A stretch of 23,940 bases of DNA, taken from COMBO-56-21 sp041494275. GTDB lineage: Archaea > Thermoplasmatota > Thermoplasmata > UBA10834. The stretch covers positions 1 through 23,940 of the forward strand of contig JBGQAM010000024.1 in the NCBI GenBank assembly GCA_041494275.1. Reading direction: 5' to 3'. Below the pieces are notes generated by a model. That model saw only the letters and a list, made by a program, of their open reading frames with translations, ran no database searches and was not told where the DNA came from. The position numbers and the translations under genes are program-made. Position 1 is the first letter of the stretch, and each line of letters begins with the position of its first letter. This document shows positions 16,398 to 23,415 of this stretch, piece after piece.

Positions 16398-16523
16398 TCA
16401 ATCGTCGAAGATGAAGAGCTGGTCGATGGTCATCTTCAACGCTTCCGCGATCAGATGGGCCCAAGGCTCTCTGCCACGGTAGAGAAGTTGTCTCGACCTC
16501 GCACTAGGCTGGTGAATGCGCAT
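16398..16523 (-). pseudogene. Remnant of a small XRE-family HTH regulator
   Basis: In the 200-bp stretch between tRNA-Pro and the PHP gene, a 41-codon frame on the - strand ends in AEALKMTIDQLFIFDD. This closely resembles the last helix of small Cro/CI-type repressors (consensus of the form IAKALGVSLDELF). It also contains SRQLLYRGREPW, which resembles the recognition helix and following turn with a few residues lost. The first helices are not recognisable. I read it as a decayed gene fragment beside a tRNA, a usual integration spot. It is too short for statistics, and it could instead be an intact small protein of unknown role. Confidence 0.4.
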
Positions 16524-16573
16524 CCCTATGCCAAGAGGGTACTATTGCCGCACCAAGCGCGTCCTTGACGAAA

Positions 16574-17731
16574 TCAACTTCCGGTCCAGACAGGGGCGGT
16601 CCAAGCCGTCACGCCCTCCTCCCCTGAGAGATTCGACGCAGTGGTCACTCTCAAGTAGAAGTAGTGGGCGCTGTCCGATGTCAGCGTCGTCGTCCATTGG
16701 ACTTTCGCGCTGTCGAACTTCGTGCTCGTCACAACCACTCCATGGTCGGATACAATCTCGACAAGCTTGATTGCGTCAACCGCGCCGTCGGGATCCGATA
16801 TCTGGACTGAGACCTTGTATGAGCCCGTGGGGGACAGGATAGATCCCATGACAGCTCCGTTGAGCGTATAGGAGATCTGCAGGTTCTTGTCCTGCGTCGC
16901 GTAGCCCCTACTAGCCCTCATGGCCGCGTAGAGATTCTCGGGGCTCAAGCTGGGAGCAAGCAAGACTGTCCTGACCTCGGAGCCCGAGATCCAGTTCGCG
17001 GAGTGTGTGTCGGAGTTGGCCGCGGGCATAACGTGCCAGCCTGCGTCAAGCGCCCAGATGTAGCTCAATTCGTAATACGCTTTCTCGAGATTCTCAAGGA
17101 CGCACATGCCTTGGTCGCGAGCCGCAGTATAGTAGGCGAAGTCGAAGAAGTTCGACATCGGCGATTCATTGAAACCCATATCGTAAGGTCCGGAATAGTA
17201 TGTGGGGTGATTCCACTGGCCAAGAGCTCCTGTCTGCGCCAGCCAGTCATATAGGGACGGCAAAGCTTCATGAATGCTCTCTTGTAGGCCGTTGTTGTAA
17301 CCATGTCCGCCAGGATTCCCAGTCTCGTCGTAAATCTCGGTCGTGTTGTATACGTTGACCTCTCCCGCCCAGGGCAACCACAACTCATAGCCTGCCATTG
17401 CGACGAAGTCCTTGGAAGTAAGGGTCTTGGCAGCGAGCAATGTGTCGGCCCAAAGCTCCGGCGTCATCATAATCTGGCCGTACGGGTAGTGAACGTGATC
17501 GGTTGTGGCCATGAAATCCGCGCCGGCCTTCTTCGCGGCTGCGAACGCGTCCCACGGCGTACCTTGTCCATCGGAGTATCCTGTGTGAGTATGAAGGTCT
17601 CCGAAATACAAGTTGTAGGCAGTCGTCTTCTCCCTGCTTCCTGCAGAACTTGCGTTCTGGCAGGAGAATGGCACCACAACAATTGCGACCGCCATGACGA
17701 ATAGGGCGGCCTGCATTGTTCGCTTGAACAT
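16574..17731 (-). CDS. Exported PHP-domain metallohydrolase (CehA/McbA-like)
   Basis: A 385-residue protein with an N-terminal signal or anchor segment (FKRTMQAALFVMAVAIVVVP, then SC). The PHP metal-binding motifs follow: DLHTHTGYSDG (residues 45-55), TTDHVHY (76-82), AGYELW, NHP, and NSDTH in the last third. These mark the PHP superfamily, whose members hydrolyse phosphoesters; the CehA-like subgroup often acts on the cell surface. The C-terminal ~100 residues look like a beta domain (SYKVSVQISDPDGAVDAIKL). The substrate is unknown. Cys24 could in principle be lipidated, but the preceding residues are not a clear lipobox. I chose ATG at 17731, after GGGGGGA; a TTG at 17749 is in frame. It has its own promoter and sits alone between two tRNA genes. 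Confidence 0.85.
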   Translation of the reverse strand: MFKRTMQAALFVMAVAIVVVPFSCQNASSAGSREKTTAYNLYFGDLHTHTGYSDGQGTPWDAFAAAKKAGADFMATTDHVHYPYGQIMMTPELWADTLLAAKTLTSKDFVAMAGYELWLPWAGEVNVYNTTEIYDETGNPGGHGYNNGLQESIHEALPSLYDWLAQTGALGQWNHPTYYSGPYDMGFNESPMSNFFDFAYYTAARDQGMCVLENLEKAYYELSYIWALDAGWHVMPAANSDTHSANWISGSEVRTVLLAPSLSPENLYAAMRASRGYATQDKNLQISYTLNGAVMGSILSPTGSYKVSVQISDPDGAVDAIKLVEIVSDHGVVVTSTKFDSAKVQWTTTLTSDSAHYFYLRVTTASNLSGEEGVTAWTAPVWTGS

Positions 17732-17782
17732 GTTGTCTCTTCCCCCCAAGCCAAAAGGCTACTGGCGCCCGTATGTCCGAAG

Positions 17783-17793
17783 AGAAATATAAT
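17783..17793 (-). promoter_or_regulatory. TATA-box promoter for the PHP-family gene
   Basis: On the - strand the sequence is ATTATATTTCT, about 55 bp ahead of the ATG at 17731. It predicts a leader of about 30 nt that contains the GGGGGGA ribosome site. Confidence 0.6.
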
Positions 17794-17899
17794 GGCTTCC
17801 TGCTTTCGGACGCCTGTCATTTTGCCAGCAGTTAAGAGATGGTGTAGACCAATCTCACTGATCTTTCTTCCGAATAACGCCCGCTGCTTTGACAAACAC

Positions 17900-17909
17900 G
17901 TATTTATCA
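17900..17909 (+). promoter_or_regulatory. TATA-box promoter for tRNA-Gly
   Basis: GTATTTATCA lies about 28 bp before the tRNA 5' end at 17933, as expected for an archaeal tRNA gene. Confidence 0.55.
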
Positions 17910-17932
17910 AGGAACGTGCTTCCCAACAACGA

Positions 17933-18044
17933 GCAGGTGTAATCTAGCTGGTTAGGATTTTGGCCTTCCAACTCTTCCAGAAAAGAATATAAAATTGGAG
18001 AGGGACGAAAGCCAACGGCCCGGGTTCAAATCCCGGCACCTGCA
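17933..18044 (+). tRNA. tRNA-Gly (anticodon UCC) with an intron after position 37
   Basis: The acceptor GCAGGTG (17933-17939) pairs with CACCTGC (18037-18043), followed by discriminator A. The D stem ATCT/GGAT, anticodon stem TTGGC/GCCAA and T stem CCGGG/CCCGG with loop TTCAAAT are all complete. After removing 39 nt, the anticodon loop is CTTCCAA, giving anticodon TCC (glycine). CCA is not encoded here, in contrast to the tRNA-Pro gene. Confidence 0.92.
17971..18009 (+). other. Archaeal tRNA intron (39 nt, between positions 37 and 38)
   Basis: The insert sits between A37 and A38. It can form an imperfect bulge-helix-bulge: the bulge C36-A37-A and the bulge AA-A38 flank a central helix in which I see three of four pairs. 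The internal helix CTCTTCC/GGAGAGG has one mismatch. The motif is relaxed compared with the strict archaeal form, so the exact cut sites are inferred from the tRNA fold. Confidence 0.75.
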
Positions 18045-18096
18045 CTTTCGTTCCGTGGAGTTTCAGTTTAGCCCTTCTCGCAATTCTGCAATCGGT

Positions 18097-18297
18097 CTAA
18101 GCCTCGTTCTCGTTCTCTCCGAGCACAGGGGTGTGCGCCAAGGCATACATTTCGTCGAACTGCCTCGACTCCGCCAGTGCTAGTGGCTGGACGAAGCAGT
18201 GCGGGTGGAAACCGGCAACCTTCGATCTCGTGTAGCTGTCGGTGAATTCCTCGTCTTCCATCATTTTCTTTGGCTTGGCTCTCCTCAGTCGTACCAT
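18097..18297 (-). CDS. Small protein of unknown function (66 aa), second gene of a two-gene unit
   Basis: I do not recognise this 66-residue protein. It begins with a basic stretch (MVRLRRAKPKKM), continues with an acidic patch, and carries His and Cys residues in the middle (GFHPHCF). It is supported by its position: the ATG at 18297 has AGGTG six bases upstream, and that site overlaps the TAG stop of the preceding small gene, so the two are translationally coupled. A GTG at 18306 is in frame but would use no upstream site. There is no membrane segment or signal. It could be partner to the upstream acidic protein; no family is claimed. Confidence 0.55.
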   Translation of the reverse strand: MVRLRRAKPKKMMEDEEFTDSYTRSKVAGFHPHCFVQPLALAESRQFDEMYALAHTPVLGENENEA

Positions 18298-18306
18298 TTC
18301 AAACAC

Positions 18307-18537
18307 CTATCCTGCGATTTCACTCGCCTCGGGCTCTAGAGAGACGCTCATATCGGCCTGCAGACTCCGATCTATCTCAGACAGATCATTCAGGAGCTGT
18401 GAGATGTCCGTGACATCTTCTCCAAGGCTCGACATCTCGTTCACGAGATCCTCGAGGTCCTGAAGTGTGTGGGTTTTCGCCCACTGTATCGCTTGGACAT
18501 TTCGGACTGCTGCCTTCAACGCGTCCCTGTGCTTCAT
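18307..18537 (-). CDS. Small acidic helical protein of unknown function (76 aa)
   Basis: A 76-residue protein, not recognised, predicted to be almost fully helical (ALKAAVRNVQAIQWAKTHTL, then QDLEDLVNEMSSLGEDVTDI) and acidic toward its C-terminus. The ATG at 18537 has AGGATG a few bases upstream, and a TATA box lies about 70 bp upstream, so it heads its own transcript. The downstream 66-residue gene begins 9 bp after its stop. Two short coupled genes with a palindrome in the leader resemble toxin-antitoxin or small regulatory pairs in layout only; nothing in the sequence shows that activity. Confidence 0.6.
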   Translation of the reverse strand: MKHRDALKAAVRNVQAIQWAKTHTLQDLEDLVNEMSSLGEDVTDISQLLNDLSEIDRSLQADMSVSLEPEASEIAG

Positions 18538-18562
18538 TGCATCCCATCCTAAACGGTTTTGT

Positions 18563-18613
18563 CTGACGATTTGTCAGCTGTTTCACCGTATATCGCTCAC
18601 ACATATTTATACA
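18563..18613 (-). promoter_or_regulatory. TATA promoter and palindrome in the leader of the small-protein unit
   Basis: On the - strand TGTATAAATATGT (18613-18601) is a good TATA box. Between it and the start codon lies the inverted repeat CTGAC-GATTT-GTCAG (18563-18577), placed where a bound repressor could block initiation or a hairpin could form in the leader. Confidence 0.5.
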
Positions 18614-18672
18614 TTCCCTGAATGACGCAGTCTTCGGCCAGAATCGTCTGACTATGGGACGGATCACTTACG

Positions 18673-18693
18673 AGAAATCTCGTAGAGATTTCT
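18673..18693. repeat. Perfect 9-bp inverted repeat with 3-nt spacer in the intergenic region
   Basis: AGAAATCTC (18673-18681) and GAGATTTCT (18685-18693) are exact reverse complements around GTA. The element lies between the divergent small-protein unit and the TPR gene. It could be a hairpin or a dimer binding site. The whole gap 18538-18859 (322 bp) otherwise holds the two promoters, three copies of GTCTGAC in either orientation, and a start-less open frame (18652-18867, +) that I do not annotate as a gene. Confidence 0.6.
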
Positions 18694-18807
18694 ATAGCTG
18701 GATTCGTTGGACATCGCATCGAGCAGTCAATCTATGCGAAATCCTCGTCGGACGAGATACTCGCGCTTCTGAATCCATACCGCAAATGGTCAGACGAAAT
18801 GCTGGAA

Positions 18808-18853
18808 ACTCTTTTATCAAGCCAAGCGTATAGAGTCGCAATCAGCCAGGTGG
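18808..18853 (+). promoter_or_regulatory. Promoter and ribosome binding site for the TPR gene
   Basis: ACTCTTTTATCAA (18808-18820) is a weak TATA-like element. AGGTGG at 18848-18853 lies 6 nt before the TTG at 18860 and fixes that start. Confidence 0.5.
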
Positions 18854-18859
18854 ACTGCT

Positions 18860-21800
18860 TTGGGCCTACTTGACACCCTCTTGAACAAAGAGAAGAAGCT
18901 TCTGGAGAGATCCAAGAAAGAGCTGGCAAGAGCCGATTCGCTCGACAGGAGCGGAAGATCGAATGATGCTCTCGCGGAACTCGAGAAGATCAGTGCGCTT
19001 CTCAAGGAGAATATGCTTTTCATAGGAAAGATGAGACTGGACTTCTCCAAGGTGTTCACCCAGCTTGGCGATAGCTACCTTGCCCACGACAGGGCGCAAA
19101 TGGCGCAGGACGCAGCTAAGGTCGCTCTTCAGCTGGATCCGAAGAACGCAGCGGCGATGGGCGTGGAAGGTCGTTCGGCGCTCAGGCTTGGCATGACCGA
19201 GCAGGCTCTCGCATCGCTAAGGAACGCAGTTGCGGTTTCGCCTGACGCAGAAAGCCTGTGGTCAGCGCTTGGAGAGGCGCAAGATGCAGTTGGGGACTTC
19301 GTCGGCGCAATCGAGAGCTACAAGCGCGCACTCGCAATCAACCCTCTTGGCATCCGCCATCTTGACAAAATACTCGCGCATTCGCCCAACGACCTAGATT
19401 TGATCAAGAAGAAAGGATCGACGCTGAGCAAGTTGCAGAGGTACGACGAGGCCGCGGGCACGTTCCAGTCGGGAATCGACATAGAGCCAAAGGACAAGGA
19501 TTTGTGGATAGGCATGGCGGCTGCGCTCAACTCCGCAGGGAAGAGCAAGCAGGCGATTGATGCTCTCAACTCCGCCCTCAAGATTGACCCAAACGACGTC
19601 TACTGCCTGGACAACCTCGGCAGGATCCTGCACAAGCAGGGCATGCGCGACGAGGCGCTGGACAAGTTCACGAGGGCCTCTGAGATCGACCGGGGGAACA
19701 AGGTCGTCTGGAACGAGCTCGGGGTAGTTCAGGAGGAGCTCGATCTGCACGACAAGGCTCTGGAATCCTTCAACCAAGCGTTGAGGATCGACCCAAACGA
19801 CATCAACGTCCTCAACAACAAGAAGAAAACTCTGCTGAAGATCGCGCGCTACTCGGACCTGATCGACGTCTGCGACAAGATACTCCTGGTCAACCCTCGG
19901 GACCACGATTCTCTCTTGGACAAGGCGAAGGCGCTGTTCGCATTGAAGAGATACGATGAGGCGCTGACCTTCTCAGATGCTGCTCTCAACCTTGCGCCGA
20001 AACAAAAAGAGGCGATGCTCCTGAAGAAGGAGTGCCTGATCATGTTGGCCAGGCACGGCGACGTCATCGCGTGGTCTGCAAGGATCCTCGAGGTCGACCC
20101 GAACGACTACGCAACCATGCACGACAAGGGAGTCGCGCAGCTGAAATCCGACCGCGCGCAGGAAGCCATCAAGACCTTCGAGAAGGCTCTGAGGACCGCG
20201 CCGGACCCGCTGCCGTTGCTCGAAAGCTTGAAGGATGCGTACAAGAGATTGCAGAAGGACGACCAGGTGGTGCACACCTGCGACAGGATAATCGCCATCG
20301 ACGAGAACAACAAGGTCGCACACTTCGACAAGGCTGTCGCCTTGGACAGAGCGGACAAGTTCGAGGAAAGCCAGGCGGCGTACAGGATCGCGTTGAAGCA
20401 CGATCCCAAGAACCCGGAGATCTTTTTCAACATGGCTGCACTCTTCCTCAGATCTGGCAAGGCAAAAGAAGCCATGGACTACTCGAAGCAGGGTATACAG
20501 GTGGCCCCGACGAATCATGCCTTGTGGAAGATCAGGGGCGACGCCAGCTTCAATGCGAAGGACTACGAAGAGGCTGTAGCTGCCTACTCGAAAGCGGTGG
20601 AAATCGATTCGAAGGACCATGCGAGCTTCTCTAGACTCGGTCGGACGTTCATCGAACTGAAGCGGTACGAACAGGGCCTGATGGCGTACGAGCATGCGCT
20701 CCAGTTGGACCCGAAAGAGGCTGATGGGTGGTTCCAGAGGGCAGTGGCGCTTGACTGGCTCGACCGTAGCCAAGACGCGCTCTCCTCGGTTCAACAGGCC
20801 ATCAAGCTTAAGGCCACGATGCCAGAGTTCAGAGTCAAGGAAGGCGCACTGCTAACGAAGCTTGGCAAACCGGATGACGCTCTCAGGGCTTACGACGAAG
20901 CCCTCAGACTGTCGCCGAGGAACTTGGCGGTTCTGAACTCGAAGAAACATCTGCTGAAATCACTGAAGAGGAACGAGGAGGTCGTCGCGGTCTGCAACGA
21001 GATCCTCCAGTTGGCCCCCAAGGACAGAGACGCTCTGATCGACAAGGGCAGCGCTGCGCTGTTCCTGAAACGAACGAACGAGGCGCTCGTCTGCTTCAAC
21101 AAGGCCCTCGAACACGATGCAGACAACCTCGACACGCTTGAGCTGAAGAAGATGGCGCTGATTGCACTCGATGACCCGGAGCCTGTGGTCGCTGTTGCTG
21201 ACCACATCCTGCGCCTCAGTCCGAAGAACAAGAACGCGTTGGCGGACAGGGCTAATGCGCTGGAGAAGCTGGGGAGGGCGGATGAGGCCATCAGGAGTTA
21301 CGAAATTGCCCTCACTCTCGACCCGAAGGACATCTTTCTCTGGAACAGGAAGGGGCTCCTGCTGTTGGGCGCGGGCAACCCCGCTCAGGCAGCGGAAGCG
21401 TTCGACTACGCGATCAAACAAGACTCCAATCAGCCATTCGTGCTGAACAACAGGGGAAAGGCGTACCTCGAGCTCCGAAGGTTCGAGGAATCGCTTGCGG
21501 ATTTCAAAAAAGCGATCAAGATATTGCCCAATGTTGCCGAGTTCCACACGAACCTAGGCAGAGCGCTTGCCAGCCTCGGCAGGTTCGACGACAGCATTGG
21601 GTCCTTCAACGAGGCGCGGACGCTAGCCCCCAAGGATGCGTCCACCTTCAAGTACATGGGCATGGCACTGCTGAAACTCAACAGGGTCTCTGAAGCGCTC
21701 GGAGCATTCGACGAGGCGATCAAGCTCGGCTCGAACGACAAGGATGTCTGGAAGAGCAGGGCGAAGGGTTTCGAAGCGATGGGCGACAAAGAGGAAGCAG

Positions 21801-23320
21801 TGAGATCGTACATGAAAGCCCTGGAGGCCGATCCCGGGGACCAACCGGCATGGTACAGGCTCGGCCTGTTGCACCTTGAGATCGGAAGATTCCTGGACGC
21901 GAACGCCTGCTTCGACAAAGCGCTCGACCTCGACAGCAGCAGCCCGAAGATATGGATGAGCAAAGGGTTTGCCATGGAAAAGCAGGGCCTTCTCGAAGAG
22001 GCAGTGGGATCATACGACCGGGCGATCGGTCTGGACTCGAACGACAAGGAGGCTTGGAAGAGCAAGGGGCAAGTCCTGCTGACCCTCGGCCGGGCGGAAC
22101 CCGCCCTGCGATGCTTCGACCATGCGCTCAGCATCGATCCGTACTTCGAGGCCGCCTCGGAGGGCAGGAAGCAGGCCGAGGAAGACATACGCAAGAACAA
22201 GATCGAAGATTATGCGCGCTCCGTTCTCGAGTTCGAATACGGCCACGGCAGGCCCGTTACAAAGGAGGAGGCGTTCAAGGTTTGCGGGATCCCGTATGCG
22301 TTCCTTGGGGACGTCCTCGAATTCCTGAGCGGCAAGGAGAACATCAGCCTCACCGGTACCACACGAGAGGAATCTGACAGGTACGAGAAGATGTCCAGGG
22401 AGGTCCTCGTGAACACGATGGACAAGCGCGACCTTGCGGAGCACGGTCTGAGGCTGTGCGACATCACGGTCAACTTCCCTGACATCAGGATTTCGAGCGC
22501 CAAGAAGATCCTAAGCTACATACAGGCCGTCGAAGAACACGAATTCAGCACGAAATCGACCGATCCACAGACCGAGGCACTCCTCAGACAAGCGCTCGAG
22601 CTGCCGAACGACCAGAAGAACGTTCTCGGGCTGATAAGGAATCTCGGCATCGGGGCGTACTGGGCGAGACAGATAGTCACGATCCTGCAGACTTTCGAAG
22701 GGGCGGGGTTCGCCACGCCGACCGTAGCGCTGAGATCTATCGTCAGCGAGAGCTACGGACACTATTCCCCATATGACGAGCGCGCGGCCAGGCGCGAGAT
22801 GCCCTTGATGGAGGAGCCTTCCCGCCCATCAGAGCGAAGGAGAGAGAGACGCCGGGAAGAGGCACAGCCCGAGGAGAGATACGAGGAAGAGCGTGAGCCA
22901 AGGGCAGCCCAGAGATACAGCCGCGAGACTGAGGTGCCCAGGGAGAGAATGCGTCCGAAGCCATCGAGGGAACGGCCTGCGAAGGAATCCGAGCGAGCGC
23001 CCCAGGAAGTGCAATCGGACCTGGTCGGACGCAGATGTCTGTTCCATGGAGGCATTGCAGTCGCCAGGTGCAGCAAGTGCAAGGCGGTACTATGCAAGGA
23101 ATGCATCAGAGGATCGGACAGATGCCCGAGGTGCAACACGCCTCTGCACGCGGTGGAGGAGGCAGGAGATAGGAGCCGTTCCCGAAGCCGTGAACCCGAG
23201 GAAGAACCTGAAGAGGAGATTGAAGAGGAACGGGATGACAGACCTCGCAGGAAGTACAGAGAGCCGCAGAAGCCCGCTCGAAAGAAGCCTGAAGAGGACG
23301 ATGACCTGTCCAGGTTGTGA
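18860..23320 (+). CDS. Giant TPR-repeat protein with C-terminal zinc finger and charged tail
   Basis: A 1486-residue protein. Residues 1-62 form a helical N-terminus. Residues 63-1096 hold 30 TPR units of exactly 34 residues, interrupted once by a 14-residue truncated unit (165-178). Residues about 1110-1290 form an unrecognised helical, possibly winged-helix domain (YGHGRPVTKEEAFKVCGIP; GLIRNLGIGAYWARQIVTIL). A charged, disordered Arg/Glu linker follows. At 1393-1425 is a zinc finger C-x2-H-x7-C-x2-C-x4-C-x2-C-x6-C-x2-C, like B-box or other double zinc sites. The tail holds SRSRSR and long Glu/Arg runs. There is no signal peptide or membrane helix. TPRs bind peptides, so it is likely a large cytoplasmic scaffold; its partners are unknown. 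It starts with TTG at a strong ribosome site. It resembles the 1503-residue gene at 3776 in build but not in repeat type. Confidence 0.9.
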   Translation: MGLLDTLLNKEKKLLERSKKELARADSLDRSGRSNDALAELEKISALLKENMLFIGKMRLDFSKVFTQLGDSYLAHDRAQMAQDAAKVALQLDPKNAAAMGVEGRSALRLGMTEQALASLRNAVAVSPDAESLWSALGEAQDAVGDFVGAIESYKRALAINPLGIRHLDKILAHSPNDLDLIKKKGSTLSKLQRYDEAAGTFQSGIDIEPKDKDLWIGMAAALNSAGKSKQAIDALNSALKIDPNDVYCLDNLGRILHKQGMRDEALDKFTRASEIDRGNKVVWNELGVVQEELDLHDKALESFNQALRIDPNDINVLNNKKKTLLKIARYSDLIDVCDKILLVNPRDHDSLLDKAKALFALKRYDEALTFSDAALNLAPKQKEAMLLKKECLIMLARHGDVIAWSARILEVDPNDYATMHDKGVAQLKSDRAQEAIKTFEKALRTAPDPLPLLESLKDAYKRLQKDDQVVHTCDRIIAIDENNKVAHFDKAVALDRADKFEESQAAYRIALKHDPKNPEIFFNMAALFLRSGKAKEAMDYSKQGIQVAPTNHALWKIRGDASFNAKDYEEAVAAYSKAVEIDSKDHASFSRLGRTFIELKRYEQGLMAYEHALQLDPKEADGWFQRAVALDWLDRSQDALSSVQQAIKLKATMPEFRVKEGALLTKLGKPDDALRAYDEALRLSPRNLAVLNSKKHLLKSLKRNEEVVAVCNEILQLAPKDRDALIDKGSAALFLKRTNEALVCFNKALEHDADNLDTLELKKMALIALDDPEPVVAVADHILRLSPKNKNALADRANALEKLGRADEAIRSYEIALTLDPKDIFLWNRKGLLLLGAGNPAQAAEAFDYAIKQDSNQPFVLNNRGKAYLELRRFEESLADFKKAIKILPNVAEFHTNLGRALASLGRFDDSIGSFNEARTLAPKDASTFKYMGMALLKLNRVSEALGAFDEAIKLGSNDKDVWKSRAKGFEAMGDKEEAVRSYMKALEADPGDQPAWYRLGLLHLEIGRFLDANACFDKALDLDSSSPKIWMSKGFAMEKQGLLEEAVGSYDRAIGLDSNDKEAWKSKGQVLLTLGRAEPALRCFDHALSIDPYFEAASEGRKQAEEDIRKNKIEDYARSVLEFEYGHGRPVTKEEAFKVCGIPYAFLGDVLEFLSGKENISLTGTTREESDRYEKMSREVLVNTMDKRDLAEHGLRLCDITVNFPDIRISSAKKILSYIQAVEEHEFSTKSTDPQTEALLRQALELPNDQKNVLGLIRNLGIGAYWARQIVTILQTFEGAGFATPTVALRSIVSESYGHYSPYDERAARREMPLMEEPSRPSERRRERRREEAQPEERYEEEREPRAAQRYSRETEVPRERMRPKPSRERPAKESERAPQEVQSDLVGRRCLFHGGIAVARCSKCKAVLCKECIRGSDRCPRCNTPLHAVEEAGDRSRSRSREPEEEPEEEIEEERDDRPRRKYREPQKPARKKPEEDDDLSRL
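19046..22147 (+). repeat. Array of 30 in-register TPR units (34 residues each)
   Basis: Counting the translation by hand from residue 63 to 1096 gives 30 units of 34 residues plus one 14-residue partial unit, and the register closes exactly. Units 8-11 (19802-20209) and 19-22 (20924-21331) share unusual residues in the same order: VLN.KK, VC..IL, LI.L and EAI. This points to an ancient internal duplication of an 11-unit block. Confidence 0.85.
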
Positions 23321-23362
23321 GCGAGGACATCCTCAGTGCGCATAGCGAGAATTTCCTCAAGC

Positions 23363-23373
23363 GATTTTATCTA
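23363..23373 (+). promoter_or_regulatory. TATA-like promoter for the membrane protein gene
   Basis: GATTTTATCTA lies about 48 bp before the ATG at 23416 in the 95-bp gap after the TPR gene, predicting a short leader. AGGGGCTAGGATT just before the ATG can act as a ribosome site. Confidence 0.45.
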
Positions 23374-23415
23374 GTGGCACATTAATCCGAACTCGGAGTT
23401 GTAGGGGCTAGGATT

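Noticed and set aside
18654..18833. 59-codon + strand frame starting ATG at 18654
   Set aside because: It has no ribosome site, is rich in Arg/Ser, and overlaps the inverted repeat. Its composition is unlike the other proteins here.
19973..20794. Long - strand open frame of 273 codons inside the TPR gene
   Set aside because: It is antisense to strict 34-residue TPR units and has no recognisable domain. Such frames arise from the biased codon use of the real gene.
21430..22200. - strand open frame of 256 codons inside the TPR gene
   Set aside because: Again antisense to clear TPR units, Ser-rich, no family features.
23323..23334. Inverted repeat GAGGA-CA-TCCTC after the TPR gene as a terminator
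   Set aside because: The stem is only 5 bp, the loop is 2 nt, and no T-run follows, so it is not a convincing terminator.
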